Below are positions 35,370 through 48,051 of a stretch of 64,000 nucleotides of DNA, one piece after another. The translations under genes were made by a program, and so were the position numbers. Source of the DNA: Pyronema omphalodes (Eukaryota; Ascomycota; Pezizomycetes; Pezizales; Pyronemataceae). Numbering within the stretch: the first letter of the stretch is position 1; each line of letters opens with the position of its first letter. The stretch is taken from contig JAJJXM010000008.1 in assembly GCA_024516155.1 (NCBI GenBank), positions 310,001-374,000 of the forward strand, read 5' to 3'. Under the pieces are notes generated by a model. That model saw only the letters and a program-made list of their open reading frames with translations. It ran no database searches and was not told the DNA's origin.

Positions 35370-38206
35370 AAGAATTTAGGGAGGTTGTTGAGTAATTGGA
35401 TCATGGATGATTAATGGGTTATTCGTAAACGAAAAAAAAAACATAATAGAGAATAGACCGCAAGGTCAATGGAGCACAACACGGGGCGGAATACGTATAA
35501 GTGCCATATATCAAGGGTGGGCAAAGGTCTGGATTTTAATCGAATGGATAAGGACAGCTTTGATACGTCATGATACGACACGAGGAGAGTAGAGATGAGC
35601 TAGTTATGGTGGTTCTCGGACAACTCAGGGACAGCAAACGAGGGAAGCTAGCGGATTGGATGAAAGGCATGGGTGGTCACGACGATAATGCTTTAGCATA
35701 AACTTTCATTGACGCAACTCTATTTCTTTTGTGGCATACATATCATCTTAAGTTTTTTTAGTTACCTCTTTTTGTTTGCATATCTTGTTTTAGTTCTATT
35801 TGCGATGCTTTTCGATTCTTTTCTATTCTTCTGTTTACTTCCGTCATTCTTTAAAAATTTCCTTTGTCTATAACATTACTGGCGTACAAGGTGTCTGCAG
35901 CATGGAGTGGTTAGTTGTTGCGAGTGGGTTCGGTCTGACTTGGTGGCTTTTTGGATTTGGTTTGTTGAGTAGGGCATAAAGGCGTTTTCACAGGGCAATT
36001 ATGATAAAGAGGATTATTTGGGCTTCATTTCTTGATATTGTTTTGTTATTTTACTTGGCACACGTTACGAATTTTAACGGCCATTGTTCCAATAATGATA
36101 AGCATTTCTCTGTATTCACCTTTCTTCATCAATTTCTGTCCATATTTCTTCAATGGTGTATGGTAAAAACAAATTAGAAACCATGGAAAAAATTAGAACC
36201 GCTCCCCTCCCTAAAGAGTTGTAAAACGAACGAGCAACGAGTAAATTCAGTATGAATGAGCAACACGAGAAAAGGGGTGGGATATTTCAGCCTATCATCA
36301 TACACTTTCTACGCTTCAGCTCATCGCAATAACTCAGCTCTTGAACTAGCTCTCGCAACTAGCCATCTGGCCCCAAGGAATTCGCAGTAACAAGACTGGT
36401 ACAGTTCAACTGTCAGGTCACTGGTGGCTGGCTGTACTGGCGGACTAGAGTTGTATTACAGAGGTACCAATGCCTCCTTCCTTGTCGGATAAACCAAACG
36501 ACCTGCCAAGTATTGCTGCCTAGTTTTCAGTACCGTACCTTACCATTTCCGGTGTTTCAAACCCGAGCAACTCAGTACATCTGCATCACCGACGAGCATG
36601 AGCAAAACCACACGGGTATACCTGCAGTACAATATGGATATGTTTCAAATGGTTCTCATGTGCCCCAATAGTTGCTGATACGGACTGGGCTTTTACGTAC
36701 CAGCGACCGATTCTTCAGGGTTATCTCCAAGATCGCGCGTAACGGTGTGCAATTGATCCTGCACTTTGTGAAAAAGATAAAATATTCCCCTGTTTTTCCG
36801 TGGCTGGGCATTGTGCTTCTATGGATAAATTTGGGTGAGCTTGCAAGCTTTCTGGCATGGACAAACTATGAGGTGAATCTGCGGGAACCATTCGTCTGAC
36901 CTAACGGAGCCTTTGTGACTCGCGATCACAGCGACGGATGCTACTTTCACGGTTCGTTCCGCATTAGCCAAGACCAGCAGGCAAAAGTTAAATAGAAGCC
37001 ATCCAATCTGATACGTTGTGACCGGCAGAGAACGATGAGATGAATATATAAAACGGACGTACATAACGGCACGACTCATCACTCGCGCGGCTGGCTTCGC
37101 ACTGGTATCCTACAGTACCCTAACACCTGTCAATAACCACTAGTTCGAGTCGGATAAGACAGACTAAAAAGGAGACATTACGCAGCTTGCGATAGCAATG
37201 GTAGAAGTTGATGACCGCATGATGTTATGCTGTAGGATTTGCTGTCATCGCTGGCGACCCGTTATTTGTGAAAGAAGGTTATAATTCCTCTAGCCCGGAA
37301 TGGAGAGTATACAAATTCCTACAGAGGCAGTATGATGAAGTAATGCATGTAGGCTTTCAGAAGGTTTTTTGAGCCACCATCCAGTTGGCATATAAGTAAT
37401 GCGCACAATTTTAAGCCAATCCTTCACCCCAACACTCGCGGCTGTAGCAGTTCGACGTAGCCTTCTGTCTTGCCAGCTTTCAGAGTGGCAAATGCAAACG
37501 CTGTTGATACACATATATTCTAGAACAACATTATGCGCCTGTTATTATCGGTCAGACTCGACGTGGCAGTAGTTAGATTTTCATAAGGCAGGTGATGATG
37601 TTATGCGAGACATAGTAAGTGAAACATCTTCGCCTACGTAAATATAGGAAGAAGAGGAAGGTAGTCATGGTCGGAATAGACTAGTCGGTTCAGTTTCGAA
37701 TACCTGAGGTTCAGCACTTATGTTATGCTGTGCCTAATCCGCGGAAGGAAGAGGTATGCAAGACTGACCTAATAACCCTAAACCTTATAGTTTCATAATT
37801 GAGCACTCGTGTATTTATCGCAGGAGAAATTCGCAGGCATTTGATACTGATAAAACGGCGAACTACACCTGTCATATGTCTTTCTAAACACATGTCTGCG
37901 TTGTTCTGAACAAGTCTGCAGCAGTTTGCGCAGTTAAACCGTTGTTATGATTGCGGTTACCGTTTTCAGTGTAGGGTTAAGCCCAGAATACAACCACCAC
38001 ACATCGACCCCCAAATTCAGATATTCAGTGTGCCAAGCTGGAAAGTTGCCGGGGTTATTCCTCCATCTCCATGTTCTTTCGTCGTGCGCGTGACCCGTCT
38101 AATTCTTCCCAGCTTTCCTAGACCCTTCTACTCTCCACCATCCTTCACGTTCCCCTCCCCGAACAACCCCCTCGGAAGTGTCACCTAGCTTATCGATTCC
38201 GGGACC
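35370..38206. other. no supportable gene
   Basis: AT-rich 3' flank followed by unremarkable sequence. No open frame here resembles a known protein. The last 200 bp (pyrimidine-rich, CTCCACCATCC) is probably the promoter and leader of the next gene. Confidence 0.55.
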
Positions 38207-40512
38207 ATGGCTTCGACAGGTGATCGACCTTATGTCATCGAGAACCATTTCCACGTAGCTGCATATCTGTAAGTCCAATCATCGGGCTTTGGGCACGATG
38301 AACCCTCAGAGTGTCAAAGACAACACTGACAGCTGCGTTTAGGAACGTCGGCAGCGCATATGTTAGCGCGCGTCCAGGTGGCGGTACCGACTCTCAGATT
38401 TTACCTTCTGGTATGGGCGCCGCCCACAGTTATCCAGCAAGTCACCCTGCCCCTCAGACATATGTGTATGGTGCGCCACTGCCGAATTACGCACAGATCC
38501 ACCCTGGATTTCCGTGGAGTCCAGCGGTACCACAAGCTTTTGCCGTACCAACTACTCAGGGTCAAGCGTCCGTACAGCAACAGACTGGGATCTCTACACC
38601 AGCATACGCCGATTATTTGTACTCCTACAACAGGGCCATGGAGAGCCTGAGACAGCCTATGGGCCCCGGAATCCAGCAACCCTATCAGATGGGTCATACG
38701 GGAGTTGGTTTCCCATATGGTGGTGGGGGCTATCTGTATTCGGCATCAAATATCCACCAGCAACCTCCCACAGTGACACAGGCTATTTCTTCGTCTGTTT
38801 CGCAGAGTCCAAATAATACTCGTCAAGACATGGAAGCAGTCGAGGATTATATTGCGGAGTGTGAACAAATGACACAGGGAATGTCAACTCCTGACAAAAT
38901 CGCGTGGTACCGAAGACGGTTGGAGATTCGTAGAACAGGACATCGCCGGGACGCTATCCTGCGAAGGATTGACGAGTTGATCACCAATGGTATTACCCCA
39001 ATACTTTTGTGGGTCAAATTAGGCGGATGTTAAACTGACTGGTTATTTGCAGAAAACCGTACGTCAATGATGTCAGCAACGGCACGTCTTATTAGACCCC
39101 GCTCTGACTCCATCAGCTCTACAAGCTCCACAGACTCGGATTCGTCAATCGAGACCATTCCACGATTCCAACCAGAGGTCACAAGTAACTACATTAGCTC
39201 CAGTACATCCAGTGTCCCAGCCCGTAGCTTTACCATACTCCCCCGCCCATTCGCAATTTATGAAGGTAACCAATCCATTTCTGTGCAGAGTCAGTCCAAT
39301 CAATCATTCCAGGGAGTCTATCTGACCACACCGGATCTGCCTTCATACATAACTCCAGTGCCCTACGTGCATACGATTTCATCAAATTCGTCGCCTGCTT
39401 CTCAGGATCGATCAAATCGGGCTTATTCCGGGGCATATGCGGTTCCTTCGAGATGGGATGCACCCACACCTTCACCAACTACCACACCGCCAGTAGCCAG
39501 TTATGTACCTTTGGATGCTCTTCCTTCTACGCCAACCCATACACCTGGGGTTACAAACACCAATCCGGCTCTTCTAGCAGCTTTAATTCCGCCTACTCCC
39601 ACTCATATACCTGGGCTCAGAAATATAAGCCCAGTTGTTCCGGCGACTTGGATTCCACCTGCGCCCCCACCAATGCCAGTAGAGAGAACACCAGAAATAA
39701 TAATTTTTGGCCCATCTACTCCATCTCAGCCTACCGCTAGTGTAGAACAAGCGAATCCCACTACAACGCCAGTAACATGGGGTGGAAACAATCCCGTGAC
39801 GTCAACAAATCCTGTGATGGAACAGAGACACCCTAGAGAGATGCACTGGCACTTCGGTATTGGCGCAAACAATTTTGAAAACATACCTGTGACACCGGCA
39901 CGACCGTCTTCCGGTACAGGATGGAATTCTAGAACATCCCCTCCACAATTTGGAAGAACATGGACTGTTCCTTCGTCTCCCGAAGCTGTTGCCGACGACG
40001 GTCGTAGGAATAGACCTGCAAGCCCGGCTCCACAGGCTAATCGTGGTTCGAGTAACGTGGCTGCACCTCCTGCAAACGAGCTAGCAGATAGTAGATTGAA
40101 TGACGCAACCATGCCTGAGATGGTGGAATTGCCCAACCGCAGAAGAAATTTTTGTGGTTCGCCTGTGGCTAATGTTCGAGATAACGCGCGTGTCTCGTCT
40201 AACGAGGTCGGTAGTGGCTGGGACAGTACAATTCCTCCACCGGCTGCGGGAAATACGGGCCCTGGTTGGGATTGGAACGACGTCACCTTAGCCCCGATGC
40301 AGGAACAATCTAGCGCTACCACAGAAGGTAGGGGCAACGTCACATTGCCTGCTGACGAGGGATTGGACTGGAGTCATCCTCCATCTGATGATGAGTCCGG
40401 CGATGAATGGCATAACGCGAGGGCATCGGGGGATGAAGGGGACTTCATTCCCACGGCCGAGGACAAGCCCGGATTCGACTGGAGCGACCCATCAACATGG
40501 GCAAGAACCTAG
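38207..40512 (+). CDS. hypothetical protein with Pro/Thr and Trp/Asp repeats
   Basis: Three exons, 38207-38268, 38343-38989 and 39053-40512, total 2169 nt (722 residues). Both introns are short (74 and 63 bp), GT-AG, and keep phase. The first exon encodes MASTGDRPYVIENHFHVAAY. Exon 2 has a Tyr/Gly/Pro/Gln-rich part, then a charged helical segment (AVEDYIAECEQMTQGMSTPD to RRLEIRRTGHRRDAILRRID), the only part likely to fold. Exon 3 is low-complexity: Ser runs, then repeats of PTPTHIPGLRNISP type near 39590, then Trp-centred acidic repeats (GSGWDS, GPGWDWND, GLDWSHP, GDEWHN, GFDWSDP). No signal peptide or membrane segment is visible. I do not recognise the family. The frame is closed by TAG at 40510 but stays open after it. 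Confidence 0.85.
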
Positions 40513-40650
40513 AAGGTTACAGTTCACCAGCCGATAGTGGAGGATTGCAGCGATGAGTCGGATTCTGGTGAATGGGGAAATATTTCGCCGCCGTTAAGGT
40601 CGCGTTGTAGAGATGAGGATGGGTGTCAGGGAGTTTGTACGTGTCCGTAA
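40513..40650 (+). other. in-frame open extension after TAG
   Basis: Directly after the TAG at 40510-40512 the same frame is open for 45 more codons to a TAA at 40648. The extension contains DCSDESDSGEWGN, which matches the Trp/Asp repeats just upstream (DDESGDEWHN). It therefore looks like former or conditional coding sequence rather than a random 3' UTR. Confidence 0.6.
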
Positions 40651-43612
40651 CGTTTTGCTTGTTTGGGGTGTACTTTTGTTTCTTTTGGGGTTCGGATTCC
40701 GAGAAATATTGTTGTGAAAGTTCTAGATATGTATGAAGGAGGTACCCACCATCTACTGTGGCTTTGCAAGCTGGCAATGAGATATTAAATTTGAGTCGTG
40801 GATAGTGAGGCTGTATAAGCCAGTTTGTAGGAAATAAGTGCTTAATTTAACGATGAATTTGAAGAAGAGATTGATGAGGGATACCCTTTCCGTGGTCCTC
40901 ACTTCAAATCGCAAGCGTTGCAATGATTCGCCAAATTCTGATTTTGCGCAACGAAAATCATCATACATCATCGAGTACACTAATTCTCCAAGCCTAAAAG
41001 TGTGTAACACCCCATTCTAAGCTCCCATGAATACCGATGTAGGTTGAGATGATTATCGAGATGGCTACGCTTAAGCCTTTTCAGTGCCTTCAAACCATGA
41101 TGTAGGTTTATTTTGCTGCACCAAAAATTGTCTGAGCTCATTGGTTTTTGATCGATATGATAGCAAAGTCCCCGCATTTCAGTTACCCGAAAACAACTTA
41201 AAAAACAATTTGATGATATTCGATACTGCATAGTGAACCAAACAATTCAAATAGTATACTTCATAACATGAATAAAGAACTTTATAAATCAATTAATAAA
41301 CGGATTGCCAAACAACAGCCTGCAGAAAAGTGAACTTGAAATGTACAAATCCTGGCTATCCGGGAGCTTTTGACGGCGGAATACCCGGTTTCCGCACTGA
41401 TCCCTGAAAATCAAAGTGGAAATCAACACCATTAACAGCTTAAATACCGCAAATGTGTACTGTAAATATTGGGTATTTGAGTTGAATGGTGCAACTTTAC
41501 AGATTACGGGTGGTGGCTTTGTTGTGCCGGGGTTGCGATGATACTAAAACATTAGAGTTACTGCCAAGATGTTAGACGCTTCCGGGTTTAATCAGTTACC
41601 GCGTCTAGTCTGATAGACCTTAGTTAAACTTGACTCACTCCATTGGGGTTTAACCGAATATCGCTTAAATAGAACCTTAGGTTTTACCACGAGGCGAGAG
41701 CCGTGAGACAGTGTGTAAGCTGGATTTTCTAGAAGCTTTTATAGAGTCATGCTTGTCTTCCAATCGTTAACACTTACACTATTATAATCATACTTATCAT
41801 GTTATCATTAATGCAGAGTCTCTAAACCATGGGTAGATATAGGTAACTAGGATGACTAGAAAAAGAAAGAAGTTTTTCGGCGGCAGACCAGAACACCAAC
41901 CCCGAACTTGGCCGGTTGTTAATTATGGGACCTGCAGAACAAGCGAGGACCGAATGATCACGATGTCTCTGGTACAACTTCCTTTGTATTTCCCGGCCTG
42001 CACTTTTGGACTAATGCGGCCCACCCATGGGGTTACAATTGGAAGGTGTGGACCTTTCATGCAATAAGGAAACGAAGCCTTAGCTCCATCGTCGCTTACT
42101 AAAAGCTAGCAACAAATAGAATTCCGATGCGAATGTTTTAGCTACGGTTAGCACAGCATAAGGTACTTTCTAGAGCACAAATATTCGGGGGCGCACTTCA
42201 GCCCAAATATAGTTACACAATGAACTGAATACTAGGATTGTGAAAGTATGGTGAATACCGTCCTACATAAAGTACTCGCCTGGTATTTGATTTGATTATT
42301 ATAAATCAATCGAGTCCTGTAAATTCTATTGGACAGTCGCCTGATATTGCGAAATAAATCAGGTAGGGCGCTGTTGCGAGTGATTACATATGACTAGATG
42401 GCAGGATTCTGCATGGGGGCAGCATGACATGCTGTAATTACAAGGGTAAGTATTTGACTGAACAGTTTAAATTGGAGTTATCGATTGAATGAGTGAAAAT
42501 TTGATTGCCTGAGCTGAGTGAGGGGTCTCTTTCCTGCAAATGTGGAACATCTATAAAGGTATGTCGTGCATCATTACATCAGTAAACCTCGCTGTAGTGA
42601 CGGGCGAGTGCTTGTCATTGCGTTCAAGTTTGTCACTGCGATTTCTTGATGGACGTAATTTACACCATGATAACAATACTTTATAAAGTGACGTCCGCTT
42701 TATCCAAGGCTGCTAAATTAACCAATCAGGAAGAAGGATGAGAAGGGATGGGGTTGTGTAGGGTTTATGAAGAGTTTTAACACTAAATTAAGTTCTGGGG
42801 CCTTTGAAGACCCAAACTTGTTACCAAGAATGCGTTGAATTTACGGCTGCCTTCTAAGACTTTCTAGACACTATTATTCCGGTAGTTTTGTGAATCAACC
42901 GCTGTGCGTAGACGAAAAGCTGGCCATGAATACGCAGACCGCGTAGTCATCCATTTTTCGTCCAACGTCTGTACAAGCTGACACTAAAAGTCAAGCGGTA
43001 CATTCCTTGTCGTGGATTAATTTCCTTGTAGATTTATTTCCTATTGTCCTAATGCCGAAGATTTGAAATGTGGTGGAGGGCATGACAATGCTGGGAGGGT
43101 ACAAATAATGAAAGGGGTTTAGCAGGAGTCAACAGAATGAAGTCCTGGCTTAGATGAGTGGTATTCCAACTTCAAAGAACGCTATGTTCGGACTATTGGA
43201 GCTGTATATATACCTTATCTAAGCTATCCTGCATACGTTATTGCTTCACAGGATAATTTACAGCTGTGTTGTTCTCACATAATTATGGATCGCTTCCCCT
43301 CCTATGTGATATTCAATCCGATTCACTACACGCTTTGCAATTCACAGTTTTTTTGAAGCGAGGGGATATCCGAGTGCAATATCGTGAAAAACGCTGATCC
43401 AATTAATCGCGCGTTAATGAATTGATACCACTTTTCGAGATAAACAGTAACTGTACAAAAAAAGAGACCATAGGTATTCCATAAACTCCAACCATAGCAA
43501 AAAGGAAAAATCATGTACAACTACACCTCAGAATCCAGATGGGATACAGAAAAAATATTCACACAAGAACAATACAAATCGTTTCGTCATTCCTCGTTAT
43601 TTCACATACCAA
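40651..43612. other. no supportable gene
   Basis: AT-rich, with only short overlapping open frames and no recognisable repeat or RNA gene. Confidence 0.55.
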
Positions 43613-45043
43613 CTAAGAATCACCAAAGTTACTCCACCTACACCAACAACCCCTCTCAGCCGCCAGACTACCTCGAGATGGTTCATTAATCTGATGACCA
43701 CCCTTTTTCTGGCCGTCGTAGTCAATCTCGTATACAACCATTGCCTTCGTGGTTTCGGATCCCGCGATCCCATCTTCCCATATCTCTACAGGAAGGTTTA
43801 GAATTTCTGGCTTGCCATCTTTTGTATTCTTGGCCTTTGTATCAGAGACACTAAAACCGGAGATTTGTTTTTTTAGTGTCTTGGTATAAATTTTCACCGA
43901 GAATCGCGTTCCTTTCCAGGCAACCATAGTAGTGGCATCCTCCTTCTTTACTTCCTTGATTGTGGTATTTCCCCCGGTAAAATACGCTGTTTTATCGAAG
44001 TAAATTTGGAATCCCCAATGCTCGGTATCTTGACCACGGTTAAACAGACGGAGAGGTTGATTGCGCATCGTCGCCGGGATCACAGCAGCATCTTCTTGCA
44101 CCAATCCACCATTTCCGCTTGTTTCATCATTGGTCGTTCCCACGAGCGAGATCAAGAAGTCGGTTTCCTCTCCCTCCTTTGGGTCGACGGTGACTTTATC
44201 AACAGCTGCGGAGTTCTGGTAATCCTTAACCAATGCTGCATCCGGAAATGGCGTCCAAGCACTTATCGGTTGCCCATCTGCAGCTCTCTTATCTTTAAAC
44301 ACGAACTTGAACTCCGGTACCTTTGCTCCATCGTTCTCTGCAGCGATAGTCGTCAACGAAGCTCCTGGGGGTGGTGTACAAGTCCAAATCTTAGGCGTCG
44401 CGGTGCAAGCCGTCAAAATCTGTGCCTGCCTGAATGGCTGCACCACAAAAGTTCCGATTGGCAAAGCAGGCGAAGCTCCAGTGACTTTTCCAAGTGTATC
44501 CGGTTCGGCTACGACATCTCCTTCTTGCTTTTTTGATCCTACAATCGCTCCGGCTATAATTATGATGACAGTGATTAGAATCAGAAGGAGGTAGCAAATC
44601 CATTTCCGACTCATAGCAGGTGCAAGGCATCCATATTTCTCCCGTAACATCGCATTACGTTCAAGTTGACGGCGGCGACGCTCGCCTTGTGAGAGACCGG
44701 ATGTCGGGAGATCTTCTGCGCGGACAGCTCGCCAGGTCGCGGGAATGAAGCGGGTGTAACTGCGGGTGGCTTGTTCGGGGAAGGCAGTTGTGGGGCCTAT
44801 TGGTGATGGTAGGACTGACTCAGTAGCTCTGGGATAGGGGGTGTATGGTGGTGGTGCATCTTTTGACTCGATATCGTGGTTGTGATTTGAGGCCATGATC
44901 GGGCTGATGTGGATGGGGGATGGTGGAGTGGGCGTTGCTGGAAAGCCAAAGTCAAATTGGTTGTAGCGGGAGATTTCCTCGGGGGAAATTGGAAGGGCCT
45001 TTTCCACGTCCAAGTGGCTTGTTGTGGAGATGCTAGGACGCAT
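43613..45043 (-). CDS. single-pass (type II) membrane protein with PPPY motif
   Basis: Uninterrupted 476-codon frame starting at ATG 45043. Residues 1-145 are Pro/Ser-rich and predicted cytosolic. They include APPPYTPY (PPPY at 64-67), a class I WW-binding motif that could recruit an Rsp5-type ubiquitin ligase, and a basic stretch ERRRRQLER before the membrane. Residues 149-169 (WICYLLLILITVIIIIAGAI) form one transmembrane helix; positive charges on the N-side predict N-in topology. The remainder is probably a lumenal or extracellular domain with one NTT glycosylation site, ending in a Trp/Cys-containing tail. I do not recognise the ectodomain. An alternative hydrophobic C-terminus is reachable by a one-base shift at an A-run near 43715. 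Confidence 0.85.
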   Translation of the reverse strand: MRPSISTTSHLDVEKALPISPEEISRYNQFDFGFPATPTPPSPIHISPIMASNHNHDIESKDAPPPYTPYPRATESVLPSPIGPTTAFPEQATRSYTRFIPATWRAVRAEDLPTSGLSQGERRRRQLERNAMLREKYGCLAPAMSRKWICYLLLILITVIIIIAGAIVGSKKQEGDVVAEPDTLGKVTGASPALPIGTFVVQPFRQAQILTACTATPKIWTCTPPPGASLTTIAAENDGAKVPEFKFVFKDKRAADGQPISAWTPFPDAALVKDYQNSAAVDKVTVDPKEGEETDFLISLVGTTNDETSGNGGLVQEDAAVIPATMRNQPLRLFNRGQDTEHWGFQIYFDKTAYFTGGNTTIKEVKKEDATTMVAWKGTRFSVKIYTKTLKKQISGFSVSDTKAKNTKDGKPEILNLPVEIWEDGIAGSETTKAMVVYEIDYDGQKKGGHQINEPSRGSLAAERGCWCRWSNFGDS

Positions 45044-48000
45044 GTTGAATTGAATGGTGGAAGAGGGTCGAACTCGAAGCTTCGATGACGAGTGATACCG
45101 TGTGCGTCCAGACGATAAATAACACCCAGATCAACAGGTCCACAGCTCGTTGAAATGGAATACGTGCTGTATGTAAGTACGCAAATAATAGTTACCAGGT
45201 ACTATTTTCATCAAAGTATTATCAAACAAAGCGTGTTGCAATAAAACCCGACCGAAAAGCGGGGATGAGCTCAGCTCAAAACAAGGTGAAGCAGGAACAC
45301 AAAAGAAACCCCACGAAAGCAACAAAAGGGAAAGGAATTGTAAAAAACACAGGACACTAAGTCGCCAAATAAGATACTTTGTGCGGGGTGAAAGGAACTA
45401 TATTAAGTTTTCTTTGTTTACGCCTGAAAATTCAAGGCGAGGCTGTAGGTTCTAGCCGCCGAGATGTCGTGTGTGCGTTTCAGACACCAAAGAGGGCGTT
45501 TAAACGCCAAAGAAAGCTCAACCGGCCACTCTGATTGGATTAATGAAGACGAGTAAGAATTACGCCGCGTGTTGGACATGACGATGCACCCGGTCGCGTC
45601 GAATATATCGAGAGTGTCAGAACTCGGCAGATACTCAAAGTAGCGGTGAGTTAACTGTACGTGCCACAGTCTTGCCACAATTACGTAACTATTTCCGTTT
45701 GGGCAGCGACGCCACACCTTCGCAGTCTTACAACGCGGGGATTCTCGTCAAAGTTACCGGTTTGGAGTTCGTTCACATAGTGTGTCGGGCCAAGTGTCCA
45801 AGCGTGGCTGCCTTATAGGTGATATTTCATGACGTTCGCTAGGCACAGTGGAGTAATGTTGGTGTGTACATAGCTCGCAAAGTCCGGTGAGCTGACAGTT
45901 CCAGGTACCAATTCGCGAGGATTTTCCCGGACTCGTGGGTTTCGACGGCTCGGTATTGTAGACAAAATCTGCAGGGACCCGAATTCTGAAGAATTACCCT
46001 GAGATTATCATGCAGGGAAACTTCTGTAAGAAACTTTATTCCAAAGCACTGGCACATATGAACGTGTTTCGTGCAGCATGTCAGACAGAAGACATTCATG
46101 CATTGGCCCGAAGTTGAAGCCAACGGCCATCCCGAGGTATGTATTCCCGTGGAGTTTCTCTAGTCATTAGATCTGACAGCGCGGCATTTGTCATAGTACA
46201 GTTGTGAAGCTTTGGTACTGTCGATCCTCCGGCTGGGACTTCTTGCTGTATGGCCGATTGCTGGTATCGGTAAATGATGAACGACATAAGAGATGCCCGA
46301 AGAACCCTTTATGGCCGCTGATACGGCCACGTTACGGCCATTACCCCTTTACGAGAAACTAACTCGGTCCGTCGTTTCGGAAGTAGTAAGAAAATATACT
46401 TTGGGGAGGTTCTCGTGTCGAAAGCTGACTGAGCTCAGGAAGTCTTTGTTTACATATTCAGAATAGCCGAACAGACTCAGCAGAAGGCCACGGCTGAACA
46501 TGGGACGGTCGTCCAAACCGCCATTGAACGCCACTGGTAAGGCATATGTAGTCTGTGTACTGTCATGATCGTGGTGTGGGTAATCGATCGAGTTGTCCGC
46601 AAATCATGAGAAAATGTCGAATTTGGAGCTTTCTGTGATGTCACATACAATCCGACCTTTCTTGATACGGCCGAGTTTCTGCAGTCACGCGAAATGAGTT
46701 CGAGGCAATCTTATGTACATTTAACTGTGAAGCAAATAAATCTATGTATCCGTTTCTTTTTGGGATTGAAGGCGGATTACGTATCGATACGGCGACATTC
46801 ACCGTTAAGTCCACCACCCCTTAAGAACTGGTGATGATCGACAGCCCCAATAAAATCCGGGCTGGCTTATTTTTATCACACGCGCCGACCATTGGTGGGA
46901 TACTGTCTTGGAGCTTGGGTCTTGAATTGACGACAGGTCTCTGGCTTTTGAGTGAAATTCTTTCTAGAAGTTCACACGTCTCTTCTCTGTTGATATTCCA
47001 TCTTTTGAGTCGAACCCCCGTGATCGTCAGCAACCACTCGGTTATTTCCTCCACCTCCACCTTTTCGGTTTTCAGAACATCAACGATCCTACGCCCGACG
47101 CGCTTTGTCGATTTTGGAACAGCTTGAGGCGTTTTCCGGAGAAGGAAAAGAGAAGCTTCGCCAAACCCCCGTGGTGTCTTATCACGAACGCGCGGCAACC
47201 CCACATCGAACTTGGACCGACTCGACGGCACGACACACGGCGACGACAGCGAGTGACGGCTCTATTTATACGCCAGACACCCAACGATTGTGATATTCGG
47301 GTTCGCCGCGTCAAATTCTACATTCGTCGAGTGTACAGCGGAAGGAAATTCACTGCTGCATAACCGCTCGATTCGGGTGTATTCTCCATTCGATTAATTT
47401 TGCGTGGTAGGTAGTTGTTTTGCCTATCTCTCCTAGCCAGAGACGGTATGTGTGTTTGTGATCTTTCCTCTCCTGCTCTGTCTGTCCGTCTTTTTGTCTG
47501 TCAGCCCAATAATTTATTTTCCGTTTTTCCCCTTCTCCGGATGATGGGCTATCCTTTCCTTCTCCTGAGCGAGTTTTGAACAGTCTCACGAAATCTTACC
47601 CTTACCAATTACCCTGTGTACCTCATTGAATTCCGTCGAGTACCGCTGGCCGGGGTCCATCTATCATCAAATTAACCCACCTCGCCGCGCACTACCGCGT
47701 TCCTCACATTCACTTTCACCTCCACCCCCAATCTCCATTTTGCCCACGTTTCATGAGCATGGATTGAAGCTTTCTTGTGATTATTCAACACAGAGTTCAA
47801 AGGTGAACTTTAGCTAAAGCCGCAGTTTTGGTGTTAGACACCAACCACACTCGTTTAAGCAACCCTCAACCGCAACCGTGGCTCCAAATCGCCCACGCCG
47901 TCGCAGCACCGTCTCTAGCAGCTCTGGACCTCCGAACCTTAGCAGCGCGCATAAACCCACTTCCTCCATATCTCACGGCACAGGAAGCGATACTTCGAAC

Positions 48001-48051
48001 ACCACCGGTCAGCGACCCTCGCTTGGTACAGTGCCTCCGACACCACCGATA
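45044..48051. other. intergenic; possible TATA box and weak ORF
   Basis: No gene I would call firmly. A minus-strand frame at 46821-47231 is protein-like (RRIVDVLKTEKVEVEEITEW) and lies just downstream of TATAAATAGA (minus strand, 47261-47270), but it has no in-frame ATG near its start. The 47.3-48.05 kb part probably carries the promoter and leader of the GT34 gene. The GT34 frame is open without an ATG back to 47818. Confidence 0.45.
47261..47270 (-). promoter_or_regulatory. possible TATA box
   Basis: TATAAATAGA on the minus strand, surrounded by GC-rich sequence, about 30 bp upstream of the weak open frame at 46821-47231. There is no evidence of transcription. Confidence 0.3.

Noticed and set aside
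46821..47231. Protein-like minus-strand frame downstream of TATAAATAGA
   Set aside because: It has no in-frame ATG at its 5' end, and the first ATG after the TATA motif is in another frame. Left as a possibility only.
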